A stretch of DNA of 64,000 nucleotides, from contig NZ_LGTQ01000005.1 of the NCBI RefSeq assembly GCF_001306455.1, forward strand, positions 930,001 through 994,000, read 5' to 3'. The stretch is from Jiulongibacter sediminis. GTDB taxonomy: Bacteria; Bacteroidota; Bacteroidia; Cytophagales; Spirosomataceae. The position numbers and the translations under genes are program-made. The notes beneath the pieces were generated by a model. That model worked only from the letters and a program-made list of their open reading frames with translations, was not told where the DNA came from and did no database searches. This document shows, piece after piece, positions 29,683 through 37,361 of the stretch (position 1 is its first letter; the number at the start of each line of letters is the position of its first letter).

Positions 29683-29747
29683 CGAACCTAAAAAGATCAG
29701 ATAATGGCTTCAAAAATCTGGGATAGATGCCTGATTTCTGGGATAGA
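29683..29747 (-). promoter_or_regulatory. Predicted LytTR-type operator and promoter of giant gene 2
   Basis: On the plus strand TCTGGGATAGA occurs exactly twice, at 29717-29727 and 29737-29747, 20 bp apart. Read on the minus strand this is followed by TTG (29711-29713), a gap of exactly 20 bases and TAGGTTCG (29683-29690), a one-mismatch match to TAnnTTTG. The -7 element is about 90 bases before the start codon of the giant gene. Repeat spacing fits one LytTR dimer on one DNA face, abutting the -33 element as for an activator. Confidence 0.6.
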
Positions 29748-29772
29748 AAATAAAAATGAGAAATGCCTGCTG

Positions 29773-30138
29773 TCAATGAAGGGCCATCTCAAGGGCGGCT
29801 ATCAAATCGCTATTTTTGAAAGGTTTGGTGAGGTAGGTGGTGGGAGAAACGGCATAAGCCCTACTCAGAAAACGCTTATTTTCATAAGCAGAGAGGTAAA
29901 TAAAAGGAATATGAAAACGACGGTAAATTTCCTGACTCAGCTCTATACCATCCATTTCCTTCTCTCCCAGGTTAATATCCAGAATAGTCAGGTCAATTTT
30001 AATATTCGCGAGGGTTTCAAGAGCGTTCTTTGCATTCTTGGCTTCAACAACCTGGTAGCCGTTTTCGTCCAAAACTTTCCGGGTCAATCGCCTGTTCAGG
30101 TAGTCATCTTCCACCAACAATATTGTTTTCTCACTCAT
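29773..30138 (-). CDS. Receiver-only response regulator
   Basis: A 121-residue protein that is a receiver domain and nothing else: acidic pair Asp11-Asp12, phospho-acceptor Asp54 in TILDINLGE, conserved Ser/Thr in YLSAYEN and KPF near residue 105. By eye more than half of its residues match the receiver of the full LytTR regulator at 30687-31361 (shared LNRRLTRK, EAKNA, LDINLGE, YLTKPFKNSDLIAA), so it comes from duplication of that gene with loss of the LytTR half. It is encoded between an orphan LytTR gene and giant gene 2. It may compete for phosphoryl groups from the local kinase or partner with the separate LytTR protein; both ideas are inference. Confidence 0.9.
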   Translation of the reverse strand: MSEKTILLVEDDYLNRRLTRKVLDENGYQVVEAKNAKNALETLANIKIDLTILDINLGEKEMDGIELSQEIYRRFHIPFIYLSAYENKRFLSRAYAVSPTTYLTKPFKNSDLIAALEMALH

Positions 30139-30213
30139 CTACCTGTCTTTATATCTTCTTTATCCGAGGCATAAAATTGAAACCTTGACCCCTTGATAAT
30201 GAAATTAAATAGT

Positions 30214-30522
30214 CTACTTCAGGAGCACTCTGCTTCGTCGGCTAATTCTAAGATTAGTACCATTTATTAGTGATACCGCTGACTCATCTGACTTGACATT
30301 GGTAACATGTTTCATGTTAACGATATAAGACCGATGAATCCTTTTAAAGGATGGTAAATCCTCTAACATTTTTTCAAATACCTGTAAATTATAGGATGAG
30401 ACTTCGCGTTCTCCATTTCTATAATGAATAATGGTGTAATTGCTTGAAGCTTCTAAATACAGCAAACTGGAGTTAACACTCATTAAATGTATATTCTGCT
30501 TCAGTTCTTTAACTCTACCCAT
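30214..30522 (-). CDS. Orphan LytTR DNA-binding protein (cassette 2)
   Basis: A 102-residue single LytTR domain: LLYLEASSNYTIIHYRNGERE, FKRIHRSYIVNMKHV and the basic C-terminal NLRISRRSR expected to read DNA. It has no receiver and no membrane segment. It is the counterpart of 14097-14426 in cassette 1 and is related to the truncated copy at 17603. A predicted direct-repeat operator and promoter lie upstream (30582-30646), suggesting autoregulation or control by the phosphorylated LytTR regulator encoded upstream. The giant gene downstream has a similar operator. A separate receiver-only gene follows it, so together they resemble a LytTR regulator split into two proteins. Confidence 0.88.
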   Translation of the reverse strand: MGRVKELKQNIHLMSVNSSLLYLEASSNYTIIHYRNGEREVSSYNLQVFEKMLEDLPSFKRIHRSYIVNMKHVTNVKSDESAVSLINGTNLRISRRSRVLLK

Positions 30523-30581
30523 AGTAATATACGTAATATGATTAGAAATTGATCCTTGTTCTATAGAGGATTTTCAAGAAC

Positions 30582-30646
30582 CAAACTATTTCAATAGGAT
30601 AAAACGCCAAAAAATATGGGATAAAAGCCGTTTTTCAGGGATAGAA
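30582..30646 (-). promoter_or_regulatory. Predicted LytTR-type operator and promoter of orphan LytTR gene (cassette 2)
   Basis: On the plus strand TGGGATAAAA (30617-30626) and AGGGATAGAA (30637-30646) form a direct repeat 20 bp apart, with the same GGGATA core as the operator of giant gene 2. Read on the minus strand: TTG at 30608-30610, 19 bases, then TAGTTTG (30582-30588), a -7-like element one base short of consensus. Confidence 0.5.
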
Positions 30647-30686
30647 AAGAGTGTTTGGCTCAACGGAAAGCCATAGTAGCCTAAGT

Positions 30687-31361
30687 TTAAAGTTCGTTCT
30701 GGTACTTCTTGGAAAGAGGCAAAGCCTGTTTGTTCACGAATACGCTCTGACTGTTAAACTTCTCTATTTTGGTTCTGTTTACAATAAAAGCCCTGTGCAC
30801 CTGAATAAAGGAATCTGAGGGTAAGGTTTCAAGAATTCGGGAAATGGTAGAGCGGCACCTAAAGGTTTTTTCATTAGTATGTACCAAAAGATAATTGCCT
30901 TCAGATTCAATGTAATTTATGGCTTTGATATCAAGATCTACCTTAAAATCTCCGTCCTTCACAAGTAAAGTAACTTCTTCTTCTTTAAATGAACCATTAA
31001 GCATGGCGATCTCCACAGCTGCAATCAAATCGCTGTTTTTAAAGGGTTTAGTCAAATAAGAATAAGGAGACGTTCTTATGGCTTCACCGATAATTTTTGG
31101 ATTATCATAAGCCGTAAGATAAATAAATGGCACCTGAGATGTGCTTTGAATGTGTTTTCCTAAACTTATTCCGTTTTGTTCATTTTCTCCCAGATTAATA
31201 TCCAAAATAGCCAGATCGAAAGGGTTATTCCTTAACAGATCGATAGCGATTTCAGCATTTTTAGCCTCAAAAACTTCATAACCCATTTCATTCAGGGTTT
31301 TTCTGGTCAGTCTGCGGTTTAGAAAATCATCTTCTACAATCAAGATGCTTTTGGGGTTCAT
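30687..31361 (-). CDS. LytTR-type response regulator (cassette 2)
   Basis: A 224-residue regulator with a receiver (Asp11-Asp12, phospho-acceptor Asp54 in AILDINLGE, KPFKNSD near 105) and a C-terminal LytTR domain (INYIESEGNYLLVHTNEK, SFIQVHRAFIVNR, then LPLSKKY). It is 7 bases downstream of the TPR sensor kinase and is its obvious partner. The likely targets are the GGGATA direct repeats before the orphan LytTR and giant genes that follow. Its receiver is the source or sister of the receiver-only protein at 29773-30138. Confidence 0.92.
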   Translation of the reverse strand: MNPKSILIVEDDFLNRRLTRKTLNEMGYEVFEAKNAEIAIDLLRNNPFDLAILDINLGENEQNGISLGKHIQSTSQVPFIYLTAYDNPKIIGEAIRTSPYSYLTKPFKNSDLIAAVEIAMLNGSFKEEEVTLLVKDGDFKVDLDIKAINYIESEGNYLLVHTNEKTFRCRSTISRILETLPSDSFIQVHRAFIVNRTKIEKFNSQSVFVNKQALPLSKKYQNEL

Positions 31362-31368
31362 GTAGTGG

Positions 31369-33144
31369 TTATTTAAAAGTGATGGTCAGATCAAAGCCAT
31401 GGGTTGTGCTAGTTTCAATTTCGGCATCAAGCTGGTCAATTAGTCCTTTAGTGATTTCTACACCAAGCCCTTTTGTCTTTACATTTTCAAAATCAAAACC
31501 TTTTCCATTATCCTGATAACGCAATTTATTCAATCCGTTTTCATGATCATAGGAAATCGTTATTTCAATATTCCCTTCTTTTTTATTTCGGAAAGCATGT
31601 TTCATACTGTTGCTCAATAGCTCAACAATAATCAGCCCGACCGGCATCGCTTTGGTCAGTGGTAGAGTAGCCACTTCACAAGTAATGGATAAGTCGATGT
31701 GCTTGTCGGTTTGCTGGTAAGACTCCAGAACCAACTCTGATAGCTCCGTCACATATCTTTTCAATTCCACATCGTCTACGCTTTCGTCTACATTGAGCTT
31801 TTTATGCAATAAAGCGATAGAGTGTATCCGATTTTGATTGTTTCTGATCAGGTCCTCCATGGAACTGTAACCCACCGACTCTTTTTGTATTTCCAACAAA
31901 CTAATAACGTATTGCAAGTTGTTTTTTACCCGGTGCTGTAATTCAGAAAGCAAGATTTCCTTTTGCTCCACCGTCTTTTTCAGTTCACTCAGTTGTCGAC
32001 TGATGATCTTATTCTGGCCATTGATCAACCGGTTTTTCCTAATATAAATAATAGTTGCTATCAGGATAACCACCAAAAGTGTAAGAACTAAAATCAACTG
32101 CAGACGTTGATTTCGGATGGTTTCCTGGTGTTTATCATTTTGAAATTCTTCTTCCAGTTTTCTAATCTCAGCGTTGCTTTCATTATCCTGTAAACGAACC
32201 AACTCGCTAATAGCTTTCTCCAAATTGGCATAGGCTGAGTCAAGTTGATTAAGCTCTTTAAATAAGAACGCCCTGCTTTCATAAATGAAATATTTTTCAG
32301 GGGCGGTAACATAATCATAATAGACTAAAGCGGTGTCTGTGTAAGCCAAACTTATGTCTAATTGATTAAGGTCATAAGACTGATCAGAAACATTAATATA
32401 CGTAAAAAAGAGCCCTTCATAGTCTTGAATTCTCTTATAAACAGGAATCTGTTTTAAGAAATATCCGATGGCTTCCTCATCTTTATTTTGCCGGTGTAAA
32501 ATAGTGCCTATCAGGAAGTAAGAATCTGCTTCATCTTTGTATCTCCCGTACTTAATTGCGTAAGGAATTGCCCTTTTTGCAAAATTTAAAGTTGAGTCTT
32601 CACTAGCCTTGAAACCTAGTTTTTCCAGACTCCTGATTTGTTCCTGATCCTGAGTTTTCTTTCTGGCTAATATACGATGAAGAGATGCCATCCTTACCAA
32701 AATGGTGCTGTAAAGCTCATTAATTTCATGGCTTTTACACAGAAGCTCTGCTAAATGAATGTATTCATAGGCATGCTCATAGTCTGTATTAATTTCATGA
32801 ATTAACGATATATAAATAGCTGATTCACAATTCAATGCAAAGAAATTCTTCTTCTCAGACTGCGAAAAAACATCTAATAAGATCGATAATGATTTTTGAT
32901 GCTGATTCCCTCCCTGAAGGGCAATAGCCTTTTGCAAACGAACTTTGAGAGATATTTCGAAATTATCAGCTTTTTCAAGAATAAGGAACAAACTGTCAGA
33001 TAGTTTTTCTGCTTCCAGAAACTTATTATAAACCAGAAGACTATCTATTGTTTGAATTCGGGATTGAATGCCTTTCAAATCCTGAGCTCCTGCCGAAAAA
33101 AAGGCCGAAATAAGGAGAAGGATTAAAACATTCCGGAATTGCAT
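31369..33144 (-). CDS. TPR-containing sensor histidine kinase, HisKA_2 type (cassette 2)
   Basis: A 591-residue kinase with the same plan as the one at 15262-17220: signal peptide (1-20), periplasmic TPR-like helices up to about residue 340, one transmembrane helix near 348-370 (LILVLTLLVVILIATIIYI), a short coiled coil, HisKA_2 with [16 protein letters not shown] near 398, and HATPase motifs (VELLSNSMKHAF, DNGKGFDF, GLGVEITKGL). It is the first gene of the second cassette and lies 7 bases before its regulator. Sequence identity to the cassette 1 kinase is modest, so the two systems probably sense different inputs or are long diverged. Confidence 0.93.
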   Translation of the reverse strand: MQFRNVLILLLISAFFSAGAQDLKGIQSRIQTIDSLLVYNKFLEAEKLSDSLFLILEKADNFEISLKVRLQKAIALQGGNQHQKSLSILLDVFSQSEKKNFFALNCESAIYISLIHEINTDYEHAYEYIHLAELLCKSHEINELYSTILVRMASLHRILARKKTQDQEQIRSLEKLGFKASEDSTLNFAKRAIPYAIKYGRYKDEADSYFLIGTILHRQNKDEEAIGYFLKQIPVYKRIQDYEGLFFTYINVSDQSYDLNQLDISLAYTDTALVYYDYVTAPEKYFIYESRAFLFKELNQLDSAYANLEKAISELVRLQDNESNAEIRKLEEEFQNDKHQETIRNQRLQLILVLTLLVVILIATIIYIRKNRLINGQNKIISRQLSELKKTVEQKEILLSELQHRVKNNLQYVISLLEIQKESVGYSSMEDLIRNNQNRIHSIALLHKKLNVDESVDDVELKRYVTELSELVLESYQQTDKHIDLSITCEVATLPLTKAMPVGLIIVELLSNSMKHAFRNKKEGNIEITISYDHENGLNKLRYQDNGKGFDFENVKTKGLGVEITKGLIDQLDAEIETSTTHGFDLTITFK

Positions 33145-33281
33145 ACTACAATAGTAATCAAACTATCGATTCAAAAATAATCGATGGCCCGATTAAAGGT
33201 AAGAAGACTACTGAAAGTCTGTGCAGAGTTCAGCCAATTCGAAATTTAAAAGGTTTAAACCTCAATCTGCAATAACAAGAA

Positions 33282-33509
33282 TCAAGGCTTACCTTTCTTG
33301 TTCAACGTGAATACGCCGGCACCGAAGACAATCGCTGCGAAACCTAGCATGATGTAACCTTGCTGTTGTCCCCCTTTGTTTGAAGCATCTATGTCCAGCC
33401 CGAATAGCTCGACATTCGCTGTACTGTCAGATAGTTTGCCGTATCCGGCAATTCCAATAAATAAACCGGCAAGAATTAGAAGAACACTTATAATTGATTT
33501 CGTTTTCAT
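33282..33509 (-). CDS. Small two-helix membrane protein
   Basis: A 75-residue protein with hydrophobic helices at about 5-24 (ISVLLILAGLFIGIAGYG) and 49-67 (GYIMLGFAAIVFGAGVFTL), separated by a polar loop holding ELFGLDIDASNKGG. The plan resembles DUF3185-like small membrane proteins, which have no known function, but that match is by pattern only. It lies 19 bases after another small membrane protein gene on the same strand, so the two form a likely operon. Small membrane proteins of this kind in Bacteroidota are often stress-induced (general knowledge, not shown here). Confidence 0.6.
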   Translation of the reverse strand: MKTKSIISVLLILAGLFIGIAGYGKLSDSTANVELFGLDIDASNKGGQQQGYIMLGFAAIVFGAGVFTLNKKGKP

Positions 33510-33528
33510 GGTAATTAAGATTTAAAAT

Positions 33529-33720
33529 TTAAGAATGAATTTCGTCCGTATCTCTTCTGGTTTTCAACATGGAAGTACCCGATAAGAAAAAAATTAAACC
33601 TCCTATGGAAAGAGCCCAAGGGCTTATATTAACCAGGTTTGTCCCAAAAACACCAGGTAAACCTAGAACGAGACCGATAACACCCAATACCAGTAATGCG
33701 ATAGCTGTTGTCTTAATCAT
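33529..33720 (-). CDS. Small two-helix membrane protein
   Basis: A 63-residue protein of two hydrophobic helices (about 5-22 and 33-50: TAIALLVLGVIGLVLGL and PWALSIGGLIFFLSGTSML) with a short charged C-terminal tail. No family recognised. It is the first gene of a probable pair with the 75-residue membrane protein 19 bases downstream. The open frame, ATG start and compact spacing argue that it is real in spite of its size. Confidence 0.6.
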   Translation of the reverse strand: MIKTTAIALLVLGVIGLVLGLPGVFGTNLVNISPWALSIGGLIFFLSGTSMLKTRRDTDEIHS

Positions 33721-33821
33721 AATTTGAGTTTTTTTGAGGTTGACTCAAAAAACTCTGTTCCTGCATCGCCCTTGTCTCAATTTCTTCTGATTGAGGCGTA
33801 AAGTCTACAATTCATCAAAAC

Positions 33822-33853
33822 AAAAAACACCCGCCCCAAACAGGGCAGGCGTT
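33822..33853 (-). terminator. Intrinsic terminator after the TonB-dependent receptor gene
   Basis: On the minus strand an 11-bp GC-rich stem with G-U pairs (33843-33853 with 33826-33836) and a short loop is followed by six T. It lies 30 bases after the receptor's stop codon. Confidence 0.85.
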
Positions 33854-33882
33854 TCTGATTCTAGCTATTACTTATTTAACCT

Positions 33883-36498
33883 CTATTGCATTTGCATTCC
33901 CTCCATAGCACCAGGATTGCTGTTTCTTCTGAACATCTTCATATCCATCTGACCAAATCTCAATGAGAAGTTCAATCTGATCATCTGAGGGTTATTCAGA
34001 CGGTAGTAAGTTTGAGAAAATCCTTCTCCGAATGATACCTGAGTATTTCCACGCGTTCTAAAAATATCGTTAGCAGAAAGTGTTAATGAACCTGCATTGT
34101 CTTTGAAGAAGCTCTTCTTAACTGCGATATCTACACCGTAGAAAGGCTCAATATATCCCTGAGATGAACTCTGTGCAGATGATGGAGGTCCAAATCCACG
34201 ACCCTGAGAAACCGGTACGTTGGTCTTACCTTGATAATCACCTGACAATTGAATCACCCAGCTATTTTTCAGGTTAAAGTTGTTGTTCAACTTACCGAAG
34301 GCTGTCAATAGTGGTTCTGACTGAATACTACTTTCTATATTCTCTGTATTAATTCTGGAGTTATAGAAGTTAGCGTTAGCTGTAAAATCCCACCAGTTCG
34401 TCACTTTATTGGTAAAGGTTAGTTCCACACCATAGTTATCACTTGAGTTCGCATTGATAAAAGTATTGATAAGGTCTAGTCTGCCACTTATCGGGTTTAC
34501 TTCCTGACCCAAATACTGTGTAATCAGGTTATTTGTATGCTTGAAGTAAGCTGATGCAAGGAATGTACCTGTACCAATAGTTTTACTGTAAGACAACTCG
34601 GCAGAAGTGGTAAATTCAGGAACCAAATCAGCATTTCCACGAGTGATGTTCAAGCTGTCGCTATAGTCCACAAACGGAATCAACTGGAAGAAGTTCGGTC
34701 TGTTTACTCTACGGGTTACGCTCATCTGCAACTGATCCGTATCTGTCAAATCTTTGCTCAGGAATATTGACGGGAATAAGCTGATCGGGAAACTATTGCT
34801 GAACGACTCATTTGTATTCAATAACTCACCGGTATAGAAAGAGCTTTCTGCACGAAGACCTGTTTTATAGTTGAAGGCATTACCTACTTTGCCGCTAACA
34901 GAAACGTAGGCTGCATAAACGCTGTTATCGCTATCAAAATTGATTGAAGCTGAAGTAACATCCTGATAAACATCTGAACCTACCGGCTTAAGAGTGTTAT
35001 CATTCAAATTACTCAAGGTATTCAACTGAGCTCTTATACCAGTTTCAAACTGACCGTCATTTTTCAATGGCTTCACATAATCCGTCTGGAAGGTCATAAA
35101 TCTGTTTGCTCCCTCTCCTATTTGCTTTTGAATCTGAGTTCCGGTAATTAAACCTCCATCAGTCAGATAGTTCGTAGTGTAAATTCCATCGTTTCCGTTA
35201 GTACCACCAAAGTAATTGAAGTCCATCGTCAGCTGCTCACCCTCTGTGGCAAAGTTCTGTCTGAAACCTAGCTGCAAACCTTTCGGTCTGAATTGTCTTG
35301 AACTTTCTGATAAACGATTACTCACTGAAGAAACTCCATTAATCGTGTTGGTAATCATGATATCTTCATAAGGATTGAAGTTTCCACCTCCCATTACGCC
35401 TCCAATACTAAAAGAAGTTTTACTGGAAAGGTCATAATCAATAGCCAGGCGACCAAAACCCATCATGCCTTTGGTTTCACTGGTGATATCCTGATAACTC
35501 ATAGCATCAATACCTCCGATAGAGCTGGTTCTTTGGCTATATCCTGTAGTATTTCGGTTCATCAGATTACCCATACCCATCAGTGATACATTGAACTTAC
35601 CTTGTCTAAGATTCAGACTGGTCATGGTATTGGCACCCATATAATTATCGGCACCGATATTTACCATTCCATTAAATCCGCTTTTACGGTTTTTCTTCAA
35701 AACCAGGTTAAGAATACCCGCCATACTGCCAGAAGCATCATATTTGGCTGAAGGGTTAGTAATTACCTCCACTTTCTCAATGGCATCGGCCGGGATCTGC
35801 TCCAATGTCAAGGTCGTTGGTCTGCCATCAATAAATAGCGTAGGAGCCGCATTTCTCAACTTCACATTTCCATCAATATCAACCTGAAGCGAAGGAATGT
35901 TTCTCATCACATCAACAGCCGTTCCACCCGCAGTCACGATATTCTTTTCAACATTGAAAATCTTCTTGTCAATGTCCATTTCCATTAAAGCCTTAGCAGC
36001 CTTTACCGTAACGCCATCAAGCATCTGGCTATCTGTTTCTAAAGTCAGTTCACCCAGATCTTTATTAAAGCCGGCCATAATTTTCTGAATCACAGCCATA
36101 TCAGGAGCTTGCCCTGGTTTCATTCCGCTGAACAAGGAAGGATCTGGTCGGTCAAACTGTACCGGTACTTCAAGTTCTTTGAAACCAACCGAGCTGATTT
36201 TTAATTTAATCGGGCTCATGATTGGCAGGCCTTCAAAAGAGAACTTACCATCCATATCGGTCGTTTGTGCTTTCACTACCACTTCTTTTGTGGAATTCGC
36301 TGTACTATCAAATTCTGATTTTAATACAATTACTGTGGCAAACTCAGCTGGCTGACCTTCAGGGTTCATTACTTTGCCGCTCACCTGCCCTCTGTTAGGG
36401 TCTTGTCTTGGGCCGCCACCAAAGCCGCCACCGGGAAATTGAGCCATCCCGTTCAGGGTGATAAGGCTCAGAAAAAATAAAACTAATCTGCTTTTCAT
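33883..36498 (-). CDS. TonB-dependent receptor, OMP_b-brl_3 type
   Basis: An 871-residue outer-membrane receptor. After a signal peptide (1-19) and a Gly-rich stretch comes a carboxypeptidase-regulatory-like beta-sandwich (about 37-120: GKVMNPEGQPAEFATVIVLK...), then a plug domain (about 185-285: NIPSLQVDIDGNVKLRN, LFIDGRP, IEKVEVITNPSAKYDASG) and a 22-strand-type barrel to the C-terminus. There is no SusD-like partner, so this is not a glycan SusCD pair; receptors of this subfamily are often linked to metals, peptides or unknown ligands. The ligand is unknown. The gene is divergent in control but not in direction from the LytS/LytR-type pair upstream: a near-perfect 15-bp direct repeat abuts its promoter, so that regulator is the likely activator. 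Confidence 0.9.
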   Translation of the reverse strand: MKSRLVLFFLSLITLNGMAQFPGGGFGGGPRQDPNRGQVSGKVMNPEGQPAEFATVIVLKSEFDSTANSTKEVVVKAQTTDMDGKFSFEGLPIMSPIKLKISSVGFKELEVPVQFDRPDPSLFSGMKPGQAPDMAVIQKIMAGFNKDLGELTLETDSQMLDGVTVKAAKALMEMDIDKKIFNVEKNIVTAGGTAVDVMRNIPSLQVDIDGNVKLRNAAPTLFIDGRPTTLTLEQIPADAIEKVEVITNPSAKYDASGSMAGILNLVLKKNRKSGFNGMVNIGADNYMGANTMTSLNLRQGKFNVSLMGMGNLMNRNTTGYSQRTSSIGGIDAMSYQDITSETKGMMGFGRLAIDYDLSSKTSFSIGGVMGGGNFNPYEDIMITNTINGVSSVSNRLSESSRQFRPKGLQLGFRQNFATEGEQLTMDFNYFGGTNGNDGIYTTNYLTDGGLITGTQIQKQIGEGANRFMTFQTDYVKPLKNDGQFETGIRAQLNTLSNLNDNTLKPVGSDVYQDVTSASINFDSDNSVYAAYVSVSGKVGNAFNYKTGLRAESSFYTGELLNTNESFSNSFPISLFPSIFLSKDLTDTDQLQMSVTRRVNRPNFFQLIPFVDYSDSLNITRGNADLVPEFTTSAELSYSKTIGTGTFLASAYFKHTNNLITQYLGQEVNPISGRLDLINTFINANSSDNYGVELTFTNKVTNWWDFTANANFYNSRINTENIESSIQSEPLLTAFGKLNNNFNLKNSWVIQLSGDYQGKTNVPVSQGRGFGPPSSAQSSSQGYIEPFYGVDIAVKKSFFKDNAGSLTLSANDIFRTRGNTQVSFGEGFSQTYYRLNNPQMIRLNFSLRFGQMDMKMFRRNSNPGAMEGMQMQ

Positions 36499-36546
36499 AT
36501 CTGTAATTTTCTAGAGGTTCGGAGATATTTCCGTTTGTTTCTGAGA

Positions 36547-36577
36547 CAAAAGTAGATTGGACTTTAAGGCCTTGCAA
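36547..36577 (-). promoter_or_regulatory. Predicted promoter of the TonB-dependent receptor
   Basis: On the minus strand TTG (36577-36575), a gap of exactly 20 bases, then TACTTTTG (36554-36547), a full match to the TAnnTTTG -7 consensus of Bacteroidota. The -7 element lies about 50 bases before the start codon. Confidence 0.7.
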
Positions 36578-36578
36578 C

Positions 36579-36614
36579 AAAGTGTATATCGATGGGATAA
36601 AAGTGTATACCGAT
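36579..36614 (-). promoter_or_regulatory. Predicted LytTR operator: 15-bp direct repeat
   Basis: AAAGTGTATATCGAT (36579-36593) and AAAGTGTATACCGAT (36600-36614) differ at one base and are 21 bp apart, as expected for a LytTR dimer. The proximal copy ends one base before the -33 TTG of the receptor promoter. The spacer contains GGGATA, the core seen in the giant-gene operators. The LytTR regulator gene at 36672-37361 ends 57 bases upstream. Confidence 0.7.
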
Positions 36615-36671
36615 TTCATCCTTAACTGGAAAAAGGACTCGAAATCAATCACTTAACAGAACCAAAAACGT

Positions 36672-37361
36672 CTACAACTTTAGATCTTCGGCGTAGCTTT
36701 TACCGATAGGAAGCTCTGTTTCGCCAATAAAAAGAGACGACTTATTGAAGCTTGTCACCTGTGATTTATTAACCAGATAGGAGTTGTGTATTCTTTCAAA
36801 AGCAGCTACAGAAAGCCGGTTTTCCATTCCTTTCAAATTACTTCTGGTCAGAACTGGATGAACCCGGTTTTTTAAATGGATTTTGACGTAATCTTTTAAT
36901 CCTTCAATGTAGAGGATTTCATTGTAGAGTAGTTTGACTTTTTTATATTCCACCGTAATGGTAATGGAGTCCTCGGAGCTGGTAGTACCTTGACCGGCCA
37001 TTAAATCCATTTGATTTTTAACTTTTTCTATGGCTTGAGCCAACCGCTCTTTGCGAATGGGCTTCATTAGGTAATCTATGGCATTCAGTTCAAAACCCTC
37101 CAAAGCATATTGTTGGTAAGCCGTGGTAAATATAAAGAGAGGGGGCTTTTTCAGATTTCTCAACAGGTCAGTCCCTAGCATTTCGGGCATTTGAATATCA
37201 GAGAAAATGAGATCAACTTGATTATCATGAAGAAAGTCTAAAGCTGTATGCGGATTGGTAAACTTACCCAAAACCTCCACTTCCTTAAAATCGAGAAGAT
37301 CATCCTCAAGAATTTCAAGAGCAAAGGGCTCGTCGTCAATCAATATGCACTTAATTCTCAT
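36672..37361 (-). CDS. LytTR-type response regulator of a LytS/LytR-like pair
   Basis: A 229-residue regulator: receiver with Asp9-Asp10, phospho-acceptor Asp55 in LIFSDIQMPE, Thr in FTTAYQQYALEGF, KPI near 102, then a LytTR domain from about 130 (ILYIEGLKDYVKIHLKN, FERIHNSYLVNK, ELPIGKSY). Its start overlaps the end of the upstream kinase gene by 11 bases. The adjacent downstream gene is a TonB-dependent receptor whose promoter is preceded by a 21-bp-spaced direct repeat, the expected binding site. The pair therefore most likely activates the receptor. Confidence 0.93.
   Translation of the reverse strand: MRIKCILIDDEPFALEILEDDLLDFKEVEVLGKFTNPHTALDFLHDNQVDLIFSDIQMPEMLGTDLLRNLKKPPLFIFTTAYQQYALEGFELNAIDYLMKPIRKERLAQAIEKVKNQMDLMAGQGTTSSEDSITITVEYKKVKLLYNEILYIEGLKDYVKIHLKNRVHPVLTRSNLKGMENRLSVAAFERIHNSYLVNKSQVTSFNKSSLFIGETELPIGKSYAEDLKL

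Noticed and set aside
29704-30174. Plus-strand frame of 156 codons
   Set aside because: It lies antisense to the receiver-only gene, whose receiver motifs are unmistakable.
33145-33281. Direct ATCGAT copies upstream of the cassette 2 kinase as a LytTR site
   Set aside because: The copies are 15 bp apart, not 20-21, and no matching promoter spacing follows.
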